DNA of 64,000 nucleotides from Silene latifolia (GCF_048544455.1 NC_133529.1:59280271-59344270), one strand, 5' to 3'; positions 48,101 through 59,969 are shown, counted from the stretch's first letter. Translations and numbers: made by a program. The notes: generated from the letters alone by a model not told the origin.

Positions 48101-48922
48101 ATAAATCACAAAATTTCAAATAAATTCAAAATTTGAAATTTAAACTCATGAACATTCTGGAAAAATTCCATGACACTCATAATGTTCAAAATTTTAGGTT
48201 AAAAATTTCGAAATTTTTCCGGAAAAACAATGTTGCGGTTTATCGATTTTTAATAAAATAATCATAAAAACATGGAAAAATTATTTTCACTAACTTTTCA
48301 ATTTTAGATCTGAAAAAGATAATAAAATGCAACATTAGACGTTTTTCCTAAGTCATAGATTATGCTTTATTAATTTTCCACTAATAATGTCACTATTTAT
48401 GCTATTTTTCTTCAAAAATCTATAAATCATGCAAAAAGACTTCTTTATAGCCAATTATTTTACACACATCTTGTAAAATTGCATGTGACAACATATTAAT
48501 TTTCTATGACCAGATTCGAAATTTAACTCATATTAACCTATTTTTCACCTAAATCCGAATTTAATAATGAAAAATTCATTTTTCGAGCATAACAAGTCCA
48601 AAAATTATGAAACTTTACAGGTTATCTCAAAATAATATGTGTCACAACATATCCAAAAATCAATGAAAAATTCGAAGTATAGCTATTTTTAGACCAAAAA
48701 TGACATTTTTACTCATAAAATCACATTTAAATGTCATTATTGTAAATTATGAACAATAAAAATCCGAAAAATAACCAAAATATCCTAAAACACTTTAGGA
48801 CCAGAAATATTAACATGCATGTAATAATTTCGTGATATATCATAATAACACAAATTTTACAAGTTTTATTTGTTATTCTTATAACTCGGAAAAACTTTTA
48901 ACCAATTTGCATGCAAACAACC
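45101..48922 (-). other. Copia D upstream interior (decayed pol/gag and leader)
   Basis: No readable domain. At 46,800-47,220 a short phrase (GGGCACGGTGTGGCCGATGAAACC) recurs three to four times with spacing of about 130-140 bp, a tandem array in the leader. 47,500-48,920 is very AT-rich non-coding sequence homologous to copia A 33,137-34,517. Confidence 0.5.
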
Positions 48923-48940
48923 GTGGCTCTTGATACCGAT
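48923..48940 (-). other. Copia D primer-binding site
   Basis: On the minus strand ATCGGTATCAAGAGCCAC follows the LTR directly; it is similar to the initiator-Met tRNA complement. Confidence 0.7.
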
Positions 48941-50195
48941 TGAAGGAAATGTAGATTCATATACATTCTAACATACTCATATATGTTAAAATAATTTGTC
49001 ATAAAATTAAATACGGATTTTATGCATGCAAACAAATAATAAATTAGAGAAGAAATCACCCTTACATTGTAATTTCGGTTCTTATGGGCACAAGTGAGTT
49101 CACCTACTCACTTGTTCTTGAGCTCTCCAAATGGAAGAACAAGATCCAAGTATAGGATCTCTCCCTAAGCTTTATACCCAAGGCTTTCTCTTAATTTAAT
49201 TAATATTACATGAACTAGTATAATATTAATGTAGTAGAAAAATGACCCAAAAACATTTTTGGTCTTGCTCCTAAAACCGTGTAGGAGAAGAGGAGATGGA
49301 AGATTATTTGTTTTCTCTTTCTAAAACTTATCTTGTAAAAGAATGAATAATTATATTTTTTTACATCCACCCTTCATATGGTGAATAAAAATAATAAGCA
49401 AAAGAATCCCTTGTTCTATCCAAGGGAGAACCGGGTAGGGTGGTAAGAATTGGCCTATGCATGGCCTTTGTGCTCTTACACAAAAGACTCTAGGCATGCA
49501 AGCCTATATGGGAAATAATGATGAATCCCACTAATCTTAATTAACACAATACAATTTGTTAATCACTCCCATATTTCGGTCCACTAAAGATAAAATGGAA
49601 TCCATTTTATTTTTGTCAATTGTCAATATGTCACATGTCATATGTGACATAAATTTTTTATGTATTTTTAACATATTAAAAATCAACGTATTAATAAAAA
49701 TACGTCATATACAAAAATCGACTTAGTAATTTCATAATTACTTGTACCAAAATTTTACCAATTATAAATCACAACAGATTGTATTTATAATAATTCATTC
49801 AAATTTAATTGTTACATTAAACAATTATTTCATCCGAGTAATTATACAATTTGATTACTCAGACCGTATCTCATTTAATCACATTTCAATTTGATATGTA
49901 AATTTTACTTCCAAAATCGTCCGTCAATTTTCAAGTAATTTAATTAACTCGTAACATTGTACGATTAATTAAATAATCAATTAAGAGTATTGCCCTATAG
50001 GTATGACCTAGGGGTCAATCGATCACCACCGTCGCACGACATAATGTCAAACTCTAGTCAGCCAATCATTACCGATATATGTTGACGATTGAGTTGTGAA
50101 GAAATATTACATCCCACATGTATTCTTAAAATGAGATTTAATAATGATATTTAAATCATGTGATCGCACTATTGTTGAGGACACATTTCCCAACA
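48941..50195 (-). repeat. Copia D 5' LTR
   Basis: Almost the same as 41523-42775. Differences seen include CATCC preceded by TTTTTA rather than TTTTTT, TACGTAA versus TATGTAA, and a small cluster around GTTGACCGTTGTGA versus GTTGACGATTGAGTTG. Confidence 0.9.
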
Positions 50196-50990
50196 CCCTT
50201 ACATACCACGATTAAGTATATGGTGAGACCATACAAATTAAAGTAATTATATTCAAACTAAAAATAAATGTCATATATACCAGACTCAAGTTGGTGACCC
50301 CAAATATTTCTCAATTCTCGATTGAAAATCGCATTTAGAAACTAGTTTTAACTAGAGTCACAAACCATTTGATTGGGAATCTTTTGGTGTGTGCAAATTT
50401 TGTATTCAAAGCAAGTTAATTCATGACTTTTTCTGGAAAAGAATTATGAATAGAGCAAGATATATATTCGCCCAATTTACACTTTGAAGTGTATGGTCGA
50501 ATACAATTTCAATCAGAAAAAGGTTTTACTTCTTCATCTATTTTACCAACGAACTAGGTAGATACTAGGTATCCACTTAATGAGGTAAGAAGAGAAAATC
50601 CTTGAATAAGTTCAATGAATGTTTAAAAAACCTACAGATTATAAAACCAAAGTATTAGTACTTTGTTAAAATGGGGAACAACGAAGTGATGACTTTTATC
50701 TGCACCAAAAAGAGTGTGATATGGTATCACAAGTATACTTTCATTACGATATGATTGAATCTTTACAATGTAGTTGGAGGTAGTTTCTAGTATAAAATTT
50801 GTCTGGCTTTTAAATTTTCCACTAAAACAAAACATGGTTAAAGCAATCATCTACTTTTCATATGAGATATATGGTTAGGCATGGTACCTAAATTGTAGCT
50901 TGTTTCGATAGTAAACATGTGCTCTCTCTTCCTACATGATCACGAGAACAAAGGGTTTGTGGCTCGTGATGCTGTCTATTAAAGAAAAGA
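50196..50990 (+). other. Copia A interior, start of the right piece (decayed)
   Basis: Resumes copia A after the duplicated CCCTT. Stops in all frames; no domain can be called before the reverse transcriptase traces at about 51,000. Confidence 0.45.
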
Positions 50991-52230
50991 GGATTATTTC
51001 TTAAAGACAGAGTGGGAGAAAATGTTCAAGAGCCACAAACTGAGAATAAGACGTAGGAAGATGTTCCTTCTTTGTCAAAATCAGTAATTATTTCTTTGGT
51101 TCCTAAAGTGGACAGGAGTCATGTTGTTTTGAAAGTAACAAACCTGTAACTTATTAAGATGTTTTATCTAGTTTTAACTCCGCAAAAGTCCGAAATGAGC
51201 ATAAAACATGAAAATGTGTATTTAGCTTGGTTGGTTAATGGCAAAGGGCTTTGCACGCAATAACAACGCTTCATTGTATTCGGATATAATTTGACATAGT
51301 TGGATTTTAAAATCATCTTTCATGAGTTTTGTAGATCGCAACTATCCTAAGGTAAGATGCGAACTTAAGAAGAAGTCTTAAGTAGATGTCAAAGAGTTGA
51401 ATTTTATGTTTTGGTCATGGGTCATGTGATAAACCCTTCTCGAATTGTCGAGTAGTTATGTTTATACATGAAGTTTAGTGGGAGTAAGATGGTGTTAACA
51501 GTCTTATATGTAAATGACATATTGATCATTGTGAATGATAAAAGAATTAGGAGAAGAATAATACATCTCTAAGATATCCAGTTCGATGGATATTAGCATA
51601 AAGTTAATATTCTTATGTTAATAAGAATCTTGACAAGTTCAAAAGTGTTGAACATGTAGAAATTGAATCCACGTGCTTCCGCTGCGAGATTAGTTCATTA
51701 CGCTAAGATGTATTACCATTCTTAAACCTCGTATACTTGGAGTATGACGAGATGTTACAAATCGAATCCTTGAGATAAGTCTCTATATAGCCACATAGTT
51801 CATTAGTTAGTACTCAGGAAGTACTAAAGATATGAAGCTAAGCATTTAGAAATGAGATGGATTTATGCGCAAGGAGTTACACAAAAACCATATTCTAAAC
51901 ACATAAGGATGATTAGAGAACCATCTTGGCTATATTATTTAAGGAGGATATCTGCTAGAAACGTCCTAGGTAGTTGAATAATGAGATATACACAACTGAA
52001 ATTGAGTACACTTGCAATAATGAGATATGCAAGAAGGAAGGGATGATATTAGGATTCGGTTTTGTGAATTGGAGGAACTATGGTAGTTCGTTCCAATAAC
52101 CGAAGGTCCTATCCCTACTCACTGTGAGGACAGTGGGAGCTATTCTAAGGCAAGAGAGCCTATGTCTAGACTGGATCTAGACACGTACTTAAAAGTTTTA
52201 TAATAAAGATTATACATAACAAAGGGAAAA
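50991..52230 (+). pseudogene. Copia A reverse transcriptase / RNase H remnant
   Basis: The frame around 51,465-51,540 reads KFSGSKMVLTV, then YVNDILIIVND: the copia RT core with the second catalytic residue YVDD changed to YVND (51507-51518). About 52,100-52,190 reads the RNase H region (CEDSGSYS, then GKRAYV in place of AKEPRSH). Many stops elsewhere, including several TAA/TAG. Non-functional. Confidence 0.65.
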
Positions 52231-53135
52231 AGTATATATAGTAAGGTTAGGAAAGTGCAAAGTGTTGCTAAGACTTACTAACCAAAGCCTTCTCATAGGC
52301 TTAGCATGATAAGTCAAGCCATTTCAATTGAATTGAGATGATCAACTATATACAAGATTAAAAATATATTATAGATTATGTAGTAATTGATATGTTATCA
52401 ATTTTACATATGTGATAATACATTCATCGTTAGAGTTTAATTATAAACTCTTTTATTACTTTGTTATATCCAAATAGCTTGTAAAGACAACTTTGAACCC
52501 TATTAAAGTGAACTGGATTAACATAGTATTGGCCCCTAGTTACTTATATGAGGTGACGTCTCCAAGTGACTAGAGTGTGATGCGATTGATGGCAAGTTCA
52601 AAGTGCCATAGAGTCATGAGAGATGACTAGTCGATCACATAGGCAGACTGTATGAGACACTCTATCGGGTAGTGACCGCTTATAGAGTTCTGGCTATTTT
52701 TATATAGCCTGGTCGTGGCGAGAGCTACTATAGTATTCTTATGAGTCGATTCTTTGACTAAAGACTGTTCGACCAAGTTCGCACAGTTTCTGATTGGCTT
52801 TGATTTATGCTCTACGACTGTCGTAACTGAAGTCAAATGGGTATCTTTTGGGTCATGATGAACTGTGGCTATACGAAGGAAATAGTGCGATAAGAATTGT
52901 CCACCCCCTTGTCAGGGTTATCTAAAATCTCAGGGCCACTCGAGGAGTAGTGAATTGAAAATGCGTGGGCACGCTCGGAAGGTATCAACGGTAGATAATT
53001 CCGATTAGACAGTTACTCTCTAGATCGAGGAAACCACTCTAGATATGATAAAATGCAAGTACGACCTGCAAGACACCTTGCATTGAGTGGGAGATATGTA
53101 ATAGGACAAGAGAATTGGTGACGCACACTTGTCTG

Positions 53136-53150
53136 GGACAAGTGAGAGAT
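53136..53150 (+). other. Copia A polypurine tract
   Basis: GGACAAGTGAGAGAT directly before the LTR start TGTTTGAG at 53151. Confidence 0.75.
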
Positions 53151-53311
53151 TGTTTGAGTAAATGTCCTTAACAATAGTGCGATCACATCAATAAATCTCA
53201 TATAAGAATATGTAAGGGATGATTCAATATATATATATATATAGTCAACTAATCAACATTAATCGGTAATGATTGGCTAACAAGAGTTTGACATTACTGT
53301 CGTTTGACGAT
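53151..53311 (+). repeat. Copia A 3' LTR, truncated by gypsy E
   Basis: Matches the first ~170 bp of 31868-33119, then breaks off at CGTTTGACGAT where a new TGTAACACCCC terminus begins. It carries an expanded (AT) run at about 53228-53242. Confidence 0.8.
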
Positions 53312-53522
53312 TGTAACACCCCAAATTTCAATAATATAATTCCTTAATTTTATTTTCCCATATTTTATATTTTATTTTTCCGGGAAAATATCCGTCTCTT
53401 GTCTTTTTAGCCCGTTGGGTTCGAAAACGGTGAAGACCCATTCTTTTCTTGGGTTTCACGTGTGGTTTAGTATATATGGGTTAGTTTTGGGCCTAAGTTT
53501 GAAATAAGCCCATGAGCTTCTC

Positions 53523-53530
53523 TATAAATA
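53523..53530 (+). promoter_or_regulatory. TATA box in the gypsy E LTR
   Basis: TATAAATA, 211 bp into the LTR, followed by a pyrimidine-rich leader. Confidence 0.55.
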
Positions 53531-54149
53531 AGAAGGGAAACCAAACCCTTGCTTCTCTTTTCTCAAAACCCTAAACCTAATTTCTCTCCTCCTCCTTCCT
53601 CCATTGTGCCGTGTGGCTCCACCCTTCCTAGGGTTTCGTGCCGCACCTCTTTCCCCCTTCCTTCATCATCTTTCATGCTTAGATCGATTCAACCTCTTGG
53701 ATCTAACTTTCCTCGTTGTAAGTTTTACGTCTTTCGCGTTGTTTTTATAGTTTTATAGTTTTATATCTACCGTTAGCGTTTTAATTGGGAACGTGTGCCT
53801 TTGGCACATGTGGTGATTTAATAAAGGCATGGAGACTGGACCTGGAGAGGACATCTACATCGTTGAAGACGATCTCTAGGATTTTTTCTGCTAAAAAGGT
53901 AACTAGGTGTTTTCCTTTAATTGTGTTTATGCCAATTGATGTAATTAATATGATTTAATGATTGCTTTGTATGATTGGTACATGTATGATTGTTTATTAT
54001 CATGTTAATTATATTTTTGCATGTTTGTATGTGTTTTAATTCATTAATTATATATCATACGTTGCTTATGCGTTAATTATTGGTGTCATGAGCGTAATTA
54101 GGGTTTACGAATGAAACCCTAGTGGCGGCATGATAGGCGGCCAAGAGTG

Positions 54150-54560
54150 CTTTCCAAAGTTATAGCTAAAGCTAGTATAACCTTGATGATGATTCAAGTG
54201 TGATAGCTAAAGTTAATACAACTTTTGGTAGTTACTCTAGTTATGGCTGTTTGAGTTATAACCTTGTAAATATGAATTCAAGGTTATAGCTGAATCTACT
54301 ATAACATTGGATACGAGTTAAGGTTATAGCTGAAACTAACATACCCTGAGATTTATTGCTCAAGGTTATAGTTGGGACTAGTATAACTTTGAGTTACGTG
54401 CCAAGGTTATGGTTGAGGTAAGTGTAACTTCAAGTTATATATGTTGAATTTATAGTCGAGGTTACTATAACCTCACACCCAGACTTTATGTTATGGTTAG
54501 GGTTACTATAACATTGAATGGTTAATGTATGTTATAGCTGAAGTTACTATAACATTGGTT
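54150..54560 (+). repeat. Degenerate tandem repeats in the gypsy E LTR/leader
   Basis: A roughly 50-bp motif around GTTATAGCTGAAGTTACTAT with AACATTG or AACCTTG recurs eight or more times. Confidence 0.7.
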
Positions 54561-54964
54561 GCCTATACTTGTTTCATATGTTATGTGATGTTCAGTTGTT
54601 ATTATATAATGCTATGTTTCATTTGACGTTGGTTACTATTGTTCATATGATAAGTAGGGTAGTTTGTTATACTATCCTGTGAGTTGAGTCATGATGTTGT
54701 TCACGCATGTTAGTACAGTCAGTTATACTGTGCATTTGTTTGTTGGCTGGTTTGAATGGATGAAGGTAGTATCAGTTAAATACTATCGGAATGAACAAAC
54801 GCTACCCTTCGGGGACTGGTGAATGGTCTATGGTCGGGGGGGGGGGTAAACAGAGACAGTGCGTTAAATGCTCGGATCCCCGAGTGTCATTCGGTGTACA
54901 GTTATTGCACCCAGAGTCTGGCCAGGTCTTAGACATATAGGCAGTGGTTATACGCTATACATAG

Positions 54965-55085
54965 TACCTTGGAGGCAATGCGTTATACGCTCCACACCGA
55001 TGGAGGCAGTGCGGTATACGCTCCATCAGCTAGAGGCAGTGCGTTATACGCTCTAGCAGTTAGAGGCAGTGTGTTATACGCTCCT
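54965..55085 (+). repeat. Four ~31-bp tandem units in the gypsy E leader
   Basis: Units of GAGGCAGTGCGTTATACGCT plus a variable 10-bp tail. An outlying copy is at about 54,855. Each unit includes the inverted pair GCGTTATACGC. Confidence 0.8.
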
Positions 55086-55440
55086 ATGGCGTTCGCTCTA
55101 TTCGGCTATGCTTTGATGATAGCTTTGTGCCTTCTGTTGTTGTGGATCGTGTGTCACCATGTTTGCTATGCTTTAATGCTAGCTTTGTGCCTTTCGTTGA
55201 TGTGGGTCTTTTGTCGTTACTAGTCTTGTAAGTGTTCATGGTTTAGTGGTTTCATATGGTCTAGGTTTGCATGTTTTCATCCGTTTAAGGTAGATGCAGT
55301 TATGGTAAGTTTGTGTTGGGTTTCATGAGTATAGATGATCTCACATGTTTACCGGTTTTACATTTCAATTGTTATTGATTGTTGGTTATATTCAATTGTT
55401 GTAAACATGACTGGGAGAGCATTTAGTTACTCCCGTCTAA

Positions 55441-57318
55441 GGTAGAAGCTGTTCGTCGCTACTAGTTGTCCTGAGGATCAGAAGGTGGATATCGCCACCT
55501 ATTATCTGAAGCATGAGGCCGACAACTAGTGGGCTCTTGCTAGAGTTGGTTTGGAAGTTCAGCCAGGATATGGTTGGGCTCTTTTCTCTGAAGCTCTGAA
55601 GAAAAGAATTTATCCCGTGGAGATGCGTTGGCAGAAGGAGCAGAAGTTCCTTCGTCTACAGCAAGGTTCCATGACCGTTGAGGAGTACACCAACAAGTTC
55701 GTGAAGCTGTCAAGTTTCGTTACTTCTGTGGCTATGGACGAGGTTTCGAGGACTCGTCGCTATGAGAAGAATCTAGCTCCTAAAGTCCGGACTGCCATGT
55801 CTAGTATTCCTTCAAATTCTTTCCAGCAGGCTTATGATCGTGCTCTTAGTATCTATGATTCTGTCCTTACTACCGAGGCTGAGGAGGGTGCGAAGAGCAA
55901 GTTCATGAAGAGGCCTTATGTTGCTTCTAGTACTTCCCAAAAGAAACCGAAGTATGAGGCTCGTTCGTATGCTCCGTGTGATCAAGGTCAAGCTAAGAAG
56001 GATTGGACTTGCTTCAAGTGTGGAAAGGCGTACCATCCGGGTACGAACTGCCTATCTAGTACTCCGCTTACATGTTATAACTGCAAGGCTCCGGGACACA
56101 AGTCGATCGATTGTCCCCAGAAATCGAAGATGGAAGCACCAAAGGTTGATGCTCCAAAGACTGGTCATGTGTTCGTTATGAGCCGTGCTGATGCAGATGC
56201 TAATCCGGATGTGGTTACGGGTACCTTTCTCGTTCACTCTTTATCTGCTTTTGTTCTTTTTGATACGGGTGCATCGATGTCTTTCGTATCCGAATCCTTT
56301 TCCGTCCGTGCTGGACTCTCTTATTCTTCTTCATCCGTTCATACCTCTATATCCCTCCCTACGGGCGAGATTGTTTCTTGCTCCGTTCTTTTCAAGGATG
56401 TACCTGTCAGTATCGAAGGGGCGATCCTCCATGTCGATCTCGTCCAATTCAAACTCGAAGAGTTTGATGTGATTTTGGGTATAGATTGGTTATCTCGCTA
56501 TGACTCTAGGTTCCTGTGTCGTGATCAGAAGATCGTGCTTAAGAGTCCTACAGGTTCAAGGGTTTCTTATCAGGGTGTTAAGGTTACACCTGCGGTCAAG
56601 TGGGTTTCTGCTATGAAGATGGTTAACATGGGTAGAAAGGGTCATCAAATCTATCTGTGCTGTGTTCAGGGTGTTTTAGTTGAGCCCAAGTTAGAGGATA
56701 TCCCTGTGGTTAGGGAGTTTTCCGATGCCTTTCCTGAGGATCTACCTGGTATTCGTCCTGAGCGAGATGTAGAGTTCTCGATTGAGTTGCTACCTGGAAC
56801 TGGTCCCATTTAGAAAGCTCCTTATCGTATGGCACCAACTGAGTTGAAAGAACTAAAGAAGCAACTTGAGGAGATGATCGATAAGGGTTTTATCCGACCG
56901 AGTGCTTCGCCGTAGGGTGCTCCTGTTTTGTTCGTCAAGAAGAAGGATGGTAGTATATAGTTGTGCATTGACTACCATGAGCTGAACAAGGTTACTATCA
57001 AGAATAAGTATCCTTTGCCGAGGATCGAGGATTTGTTTGATCAGCTCCATGGTGAAAGTGTGTTCTCGAAGATCGATCTGAGGTCAGGTTACCATCATAT
57101 TCCAGTTAGGAATGAGGATATTCCTAAGACTGCTTTTCGTTCGAGGTATGACCACTACGAGTTCGTGGTGATGCCATTTGGGTTGACGAATGCACCTACC
57201 GTTTTTATGGATTAGATGAACCGCACTTTCAGCGAGTATTTGGATAAGTGTGTTGTGGTGTTCATAGAAGACATACTGATTTACTCGAGAGATCAAGCTG
57301 AACACGAGAGTCGCCTTG
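55441..57318 (+). pseudogene. Gypsy E gag-protease-RT polyprotein, truncated and stop-riddled
   Basis: A single frame runs from about 55,441 to 57318 with no frameshift. Counting from codon 55551, gag covers about residues 1-130 (PGYGWALFSEAL, VEEYTNKFVKL). Two CCHC zinc knuckles (CFKCGKAYHPGTNC at 154, then CYNCKAPGHKSIDC) follow, then aspartic protease FDTGAS (D238), a linker with the LGIDWL motif, and RT with [34 protein letters not shown] and the catalytic box changed to FIEDILIYS. Stops at 55527, 56811, 56913, 56958 and 57213 are all TAG. The domain set is that of plant chromovirus-type gypsy elements. The RT is cut off by CACTA F, so the integrase is not in view. Confidence 0.8.
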
Positions 57319-57332
57319 CACTACTACAGATA

Positions 57333-57592
57333 CAGGCTATAACAACGATTAAAAACCGTTGTTATATAAAAAAGCGGACGTTGTTAAAGCGTCCGTTGTA
57401 AAAGGTTTTAATAACGGTTGGTTTTCTTAAGGAATCCGTTGTTAAAACTATTAACAACGGTTTTAAGTATAAAAACCCGTTGTGGAAAGTGTGACTCAAT
57501 TTTGGTGGGAAAGTTATAACAACGGTTGTAATATAAAAAACCGTTGTTATAACTAAAGACAACGGGTTGTTTCTCAATAACCGTTGTTGTTT
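57333..57592. repeat. Subterminal AACGG/CCGTTGT block of CACTA F
   Basis: Paired words AACAACGGTT, AACCGTTGTTATA, AACGGACG-like and CCGTTGTTAAA, about twelve in 260 bp. Confidence 0.85.
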
Positions 57593-57829
57593 GTTTTTTT
57601 TAAAAACAAAATTAAATATTACTAGATGCATGCATAATTACGGCCCGTTTTAATTCCGATGCACATGCATTATTACTGCCATCCCTGTGCATATGAATGG
57701 ACAATATATGGAATGAGAAGGGTTATAATAAGATTTGAAGCAGCAGAGAGAGATATGATGATGATGATTATGACACAACTTCCTAAATGTATATTAATTA
57801 AAAAACAACTCAAACGACACATTACTTAG

Positions 57830-57837
57830 TATAAATA
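57830..57837 (+). promoter_or_regulatory. TATA box in CACTA F
   Basis: TATAAATA about 120 bp upstream of an ATG at 57951, with an AC-rich leader (repeated CAAACTCCAAAC). Only a very short frame follows, so any gene here would be spliced or lost. Confidence 0.45.
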
Positions 57838-57999
57838 CATGCATTATCTCAACCACCATTCCATTATCTCACTATCTCCAAACCCTAACTGCTAAAACAA
57901 ACTCCAAACCCTAATTAATCTTTCAAACAAACTCCAAACTTCATCAACAAAATGAATGATACCATCCTTTATCAATGTAATTCTTTTTTTTAATTTATG

Positions 58000-58004
<5 letters not shown>

Positions 58005-58076
<72 letters not shown>
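58005..58076. repeat. (AT)n microsatellite
   Basis: About 72 bp of AT repeats. Confidence 0.95.
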
Positions 58077-58080
<4 letters not shown>

Positions 58081-58239
58081 TAAGTTTATCATGCATTCCT
58101 CTCTATCATCTTGCTTCTTCTTTGCTTTATTTTATTTAATTTGTTTTACTAGATAATTAAGCGAATAATACTTAGAGAAATAACATAATGATCGATAAAA
58201 ACACATACATGCAAATGAAATAATTAGAAAAATAAAATA

Positions 58240-58432
58240 ATGACGATGAAAGACGATGAAACCAACAGTGACGGCGAGATTTACCTGATAATTAGAGAAA
58301 GTAAGAGACGATGAAACCAACAGTGACGGCGAGATGATAAAGCGACGATGAGAAAGAGAGAAAGAGACGATGAGAAAGTGTGTGTTTGTGTTTGTGTTTG
58401 TGTTTGTGTTTGTCTGTGTTTGTGTTTGTGTT
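58240..58432. repeat. Duplicated GATGAAACCAACAGTGACGG segment and (GTTTGT)n
   Basis: A ~30-bp phrase (GACGATGAAACCAACAGTGA) occurs at 58250 and 58307, followed by GA-rich sequence and a GTTTGT hexamer array at 58384-58432. Confidence 0.8.
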
Positions 58433-58444
58433 AAGGTTTATAGT

Positions 58445-59964
58445 TGATAAGTGCATATTTTATATACTTTCATCCCCTATATTAGCTCCATTTTATTTGT
58501 TAATTAGCACTTATCATAGTGTCATAAGCTAATATTTGTTGTTCTAGTGTATTTGCTTGTCTTAACATGTTTTTGTAGGAATCTAAGCATTTAGAGGCTT
58601 TTTCCTATCATTTTATACACTAAGTTCATTAAGCTAATCAAGACCAAGTATTGGACTAAGCATGGAGCATTGGATTGGATTTTGCATGAAGAAATTGATA
58701 GATTAGTATGAATAATGCAAAAGTTGCCAACAAACAAAGTCAAAGCCCAAATGTTCAAGTCCAAGTCAAGGTGGAAAGCATAAGATTCCAACATGCTTAG
58801 GATGCCTTTTGGGAGCTCTAAAGATGTTAGATGAAGCATTTACCCGGGTGCATTAAGGGTCATTAATCACGCACATTGGATTCCTCACGCAATTAAGTGA
58901 GGAATTAAGAGAAAATGCCCGGATAACCACGACCCCGATCGGGGCCACAGTCATATTGATGGTTTACGTTATGCTCTCCTCTCCTATAAATAGGAGAGGT
59001 ATTCCGAGGCTTGGATAATCCAATTTTACGTCCAAGTTTTAGTTTACAATAGCCTTAAGCATTATAATTCTCTCAATAGTTTTCTTATTAGTTTACAAAT
59101 TACTTAATCTTGTAGTTGTTCAAACATTTGGTTCTAAGTTATTTCAAGCTTTTGGTTATACACTGTTCTTCCATACAAGTTCTCTATTATTAAGGTATTT
59201 CTATTTCTAGTTTGCAATTTACATTTCTATTTTAATTACCACATAGTTTATAATCAAATATTCCATTTTACATTAGCATTGTTCTTTTCTCATGTTATAT
59301 CATCCAATTAATATAAATCTTATAACCATGTTTAATATTTCTTACAATATAATTTGCAATTTACATTTTAGTATGAGTAGCTAAATTTCCTAGTCTAAGG
59401 GCTAGGGGAGCCATGCATAAAATTAATATATAAACATGATAAAATAAGTTAATAATAATATTGTTCATATTGCTTCTATCACATGCTTGCATCGTCACGT
59501 TTAATCGTTGTTTAAGGCCTTATTCAAATGATTAAGTTTGTTCATTCATTCTATAAGTCGAGAGGCACGGAATTGAATTAGACTAAGCATGTATAGTAGG
59601 ACGACCTAGTCATGGACGAGAGTTTCTCTAGGACCCGGTCTATGGTTGATGCTAATGCCGCAAGGTGGGTATCTTTAAGCCTAAGCAATTGACAATGTTA
59701 TTAGTACCGAATTTATCATGATCATATGTTTATCTTTGCATGTGTGACCCGAACCCCTTAGACTCTCTTTTATTATATAATTTACATCATTATTGTTATT
59801 AATCACCAAACAACCAAACCAAACCAAATCGTAATCGACCTTGATAAAAATCTACCCATAGCAATTCACAAAGTAATTCCCGTTTCCTTGTGTTCGACCC
59901 CTATTACTACATTTATTTGTGTTTAGGGAATTTATCTTTGCATAGGTACGCGATAAGCCTATCA
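58445..59964 (+). repeat. Athila G 5' LTR
   Basis: TGATAAGTGCATATTTTAT at the start, GCGATAAGCCTATCA at the end, 1,520 bp. Contains CCCCGATCGGGG at 58933 and a TATA box at 58985. Confidence 0.8.
58985..58992 (+). promoter_or_regulatory. TATA box in the Athila G LTR
   Basis: TATAAATA inside the palindrome CTCTCCTATAAATAGGAGAG. Confidence 0.65.
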
Positions 59965-59969
59965 AATTT

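Larger units (their letters stand above)
41523..50195 (-). mobile_element. Ty1/copia element D, structurally complete, coding region decayed
   Basis: Minus-strand element with two 1.25-kb LTRs (41523-42775 and 48941-50195), primer-binding site next to the right LTR, polypurine tract next to the left one, and 5-bp duplication CCCTT. Total 8,673 bp. By eye the LTRs differ only at a handful of positions plus a few small indels, which implies a recent insertion. The interior has no frame over ~105 codons, yet RT and RNase H traces can be found (43,700-45,100). So it must have been moved by proteins from another copy. It is inserted in the related copia A, opposite orientation. Confidence 0.9.
31868..53311 (+). 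mobile_element. Ty1/copia element A, interrupted by gypsy C, copia D and gypsy E
   Basis: 5' LTR 31868-33119, primer-binding site at 33123-33136, interior in pieces 33120-34517, 39806-41522 and 50196-53135, polypurine tract at 53136-53150, start of the 3' LTR at 53151 and cut at 53311 by gypsy E. Interior pieces join smoothly when gypsy C (flanking repeat GCGTG) and copia D (CCCTT) are removed. Recognisable degenerate reverse transcriptase and RNase H lie at 51,000-52,230. The insertion is in gypsy B; its left 5 bp flank is CTCTT and its right flank is outside the window. Confidence 0.8.
53312..57318 (+). mobile_element. Ty3/gypsy element E, 5' part (LTR, gag, protease, partial RT)
   Basis: Starts TGTAACACCCCAAATTTC. 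The LTR and leader occupy 53312 to about 55,400 (LTR end not found); gag-protease-RT runs from about 55,440 to 57318, where CACTA F interrupts it. A TATA box lies at 53523. The rest is outside the window. Confidence 0.75.
57319..58444 (+). mobile_element. CACTA element F, 5' part (cut by Athila G)
   Basis: Starts CACTACTACAGATACAGG in the gypsy E RT (left flank TTG), followed by a subterminal AACGG/CCGTT block, a TATA box and an AC-rich leader with an ATG at 57951, then an AT microsatellite. The design matches the XS cassettes of CACTA B, but no XS frame follows. The other end is beyond the window; the Athila-type LTR begins at 58445. Confidence 0.7.

Noticed and set aside
55812..56472. Several 60-95-codon frames overlapping the gypsy E gag-protease
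   Set aside because: Out-of-frame shadows of the polyprotein frame, which carries the zinc knuckles and FDTGAS.
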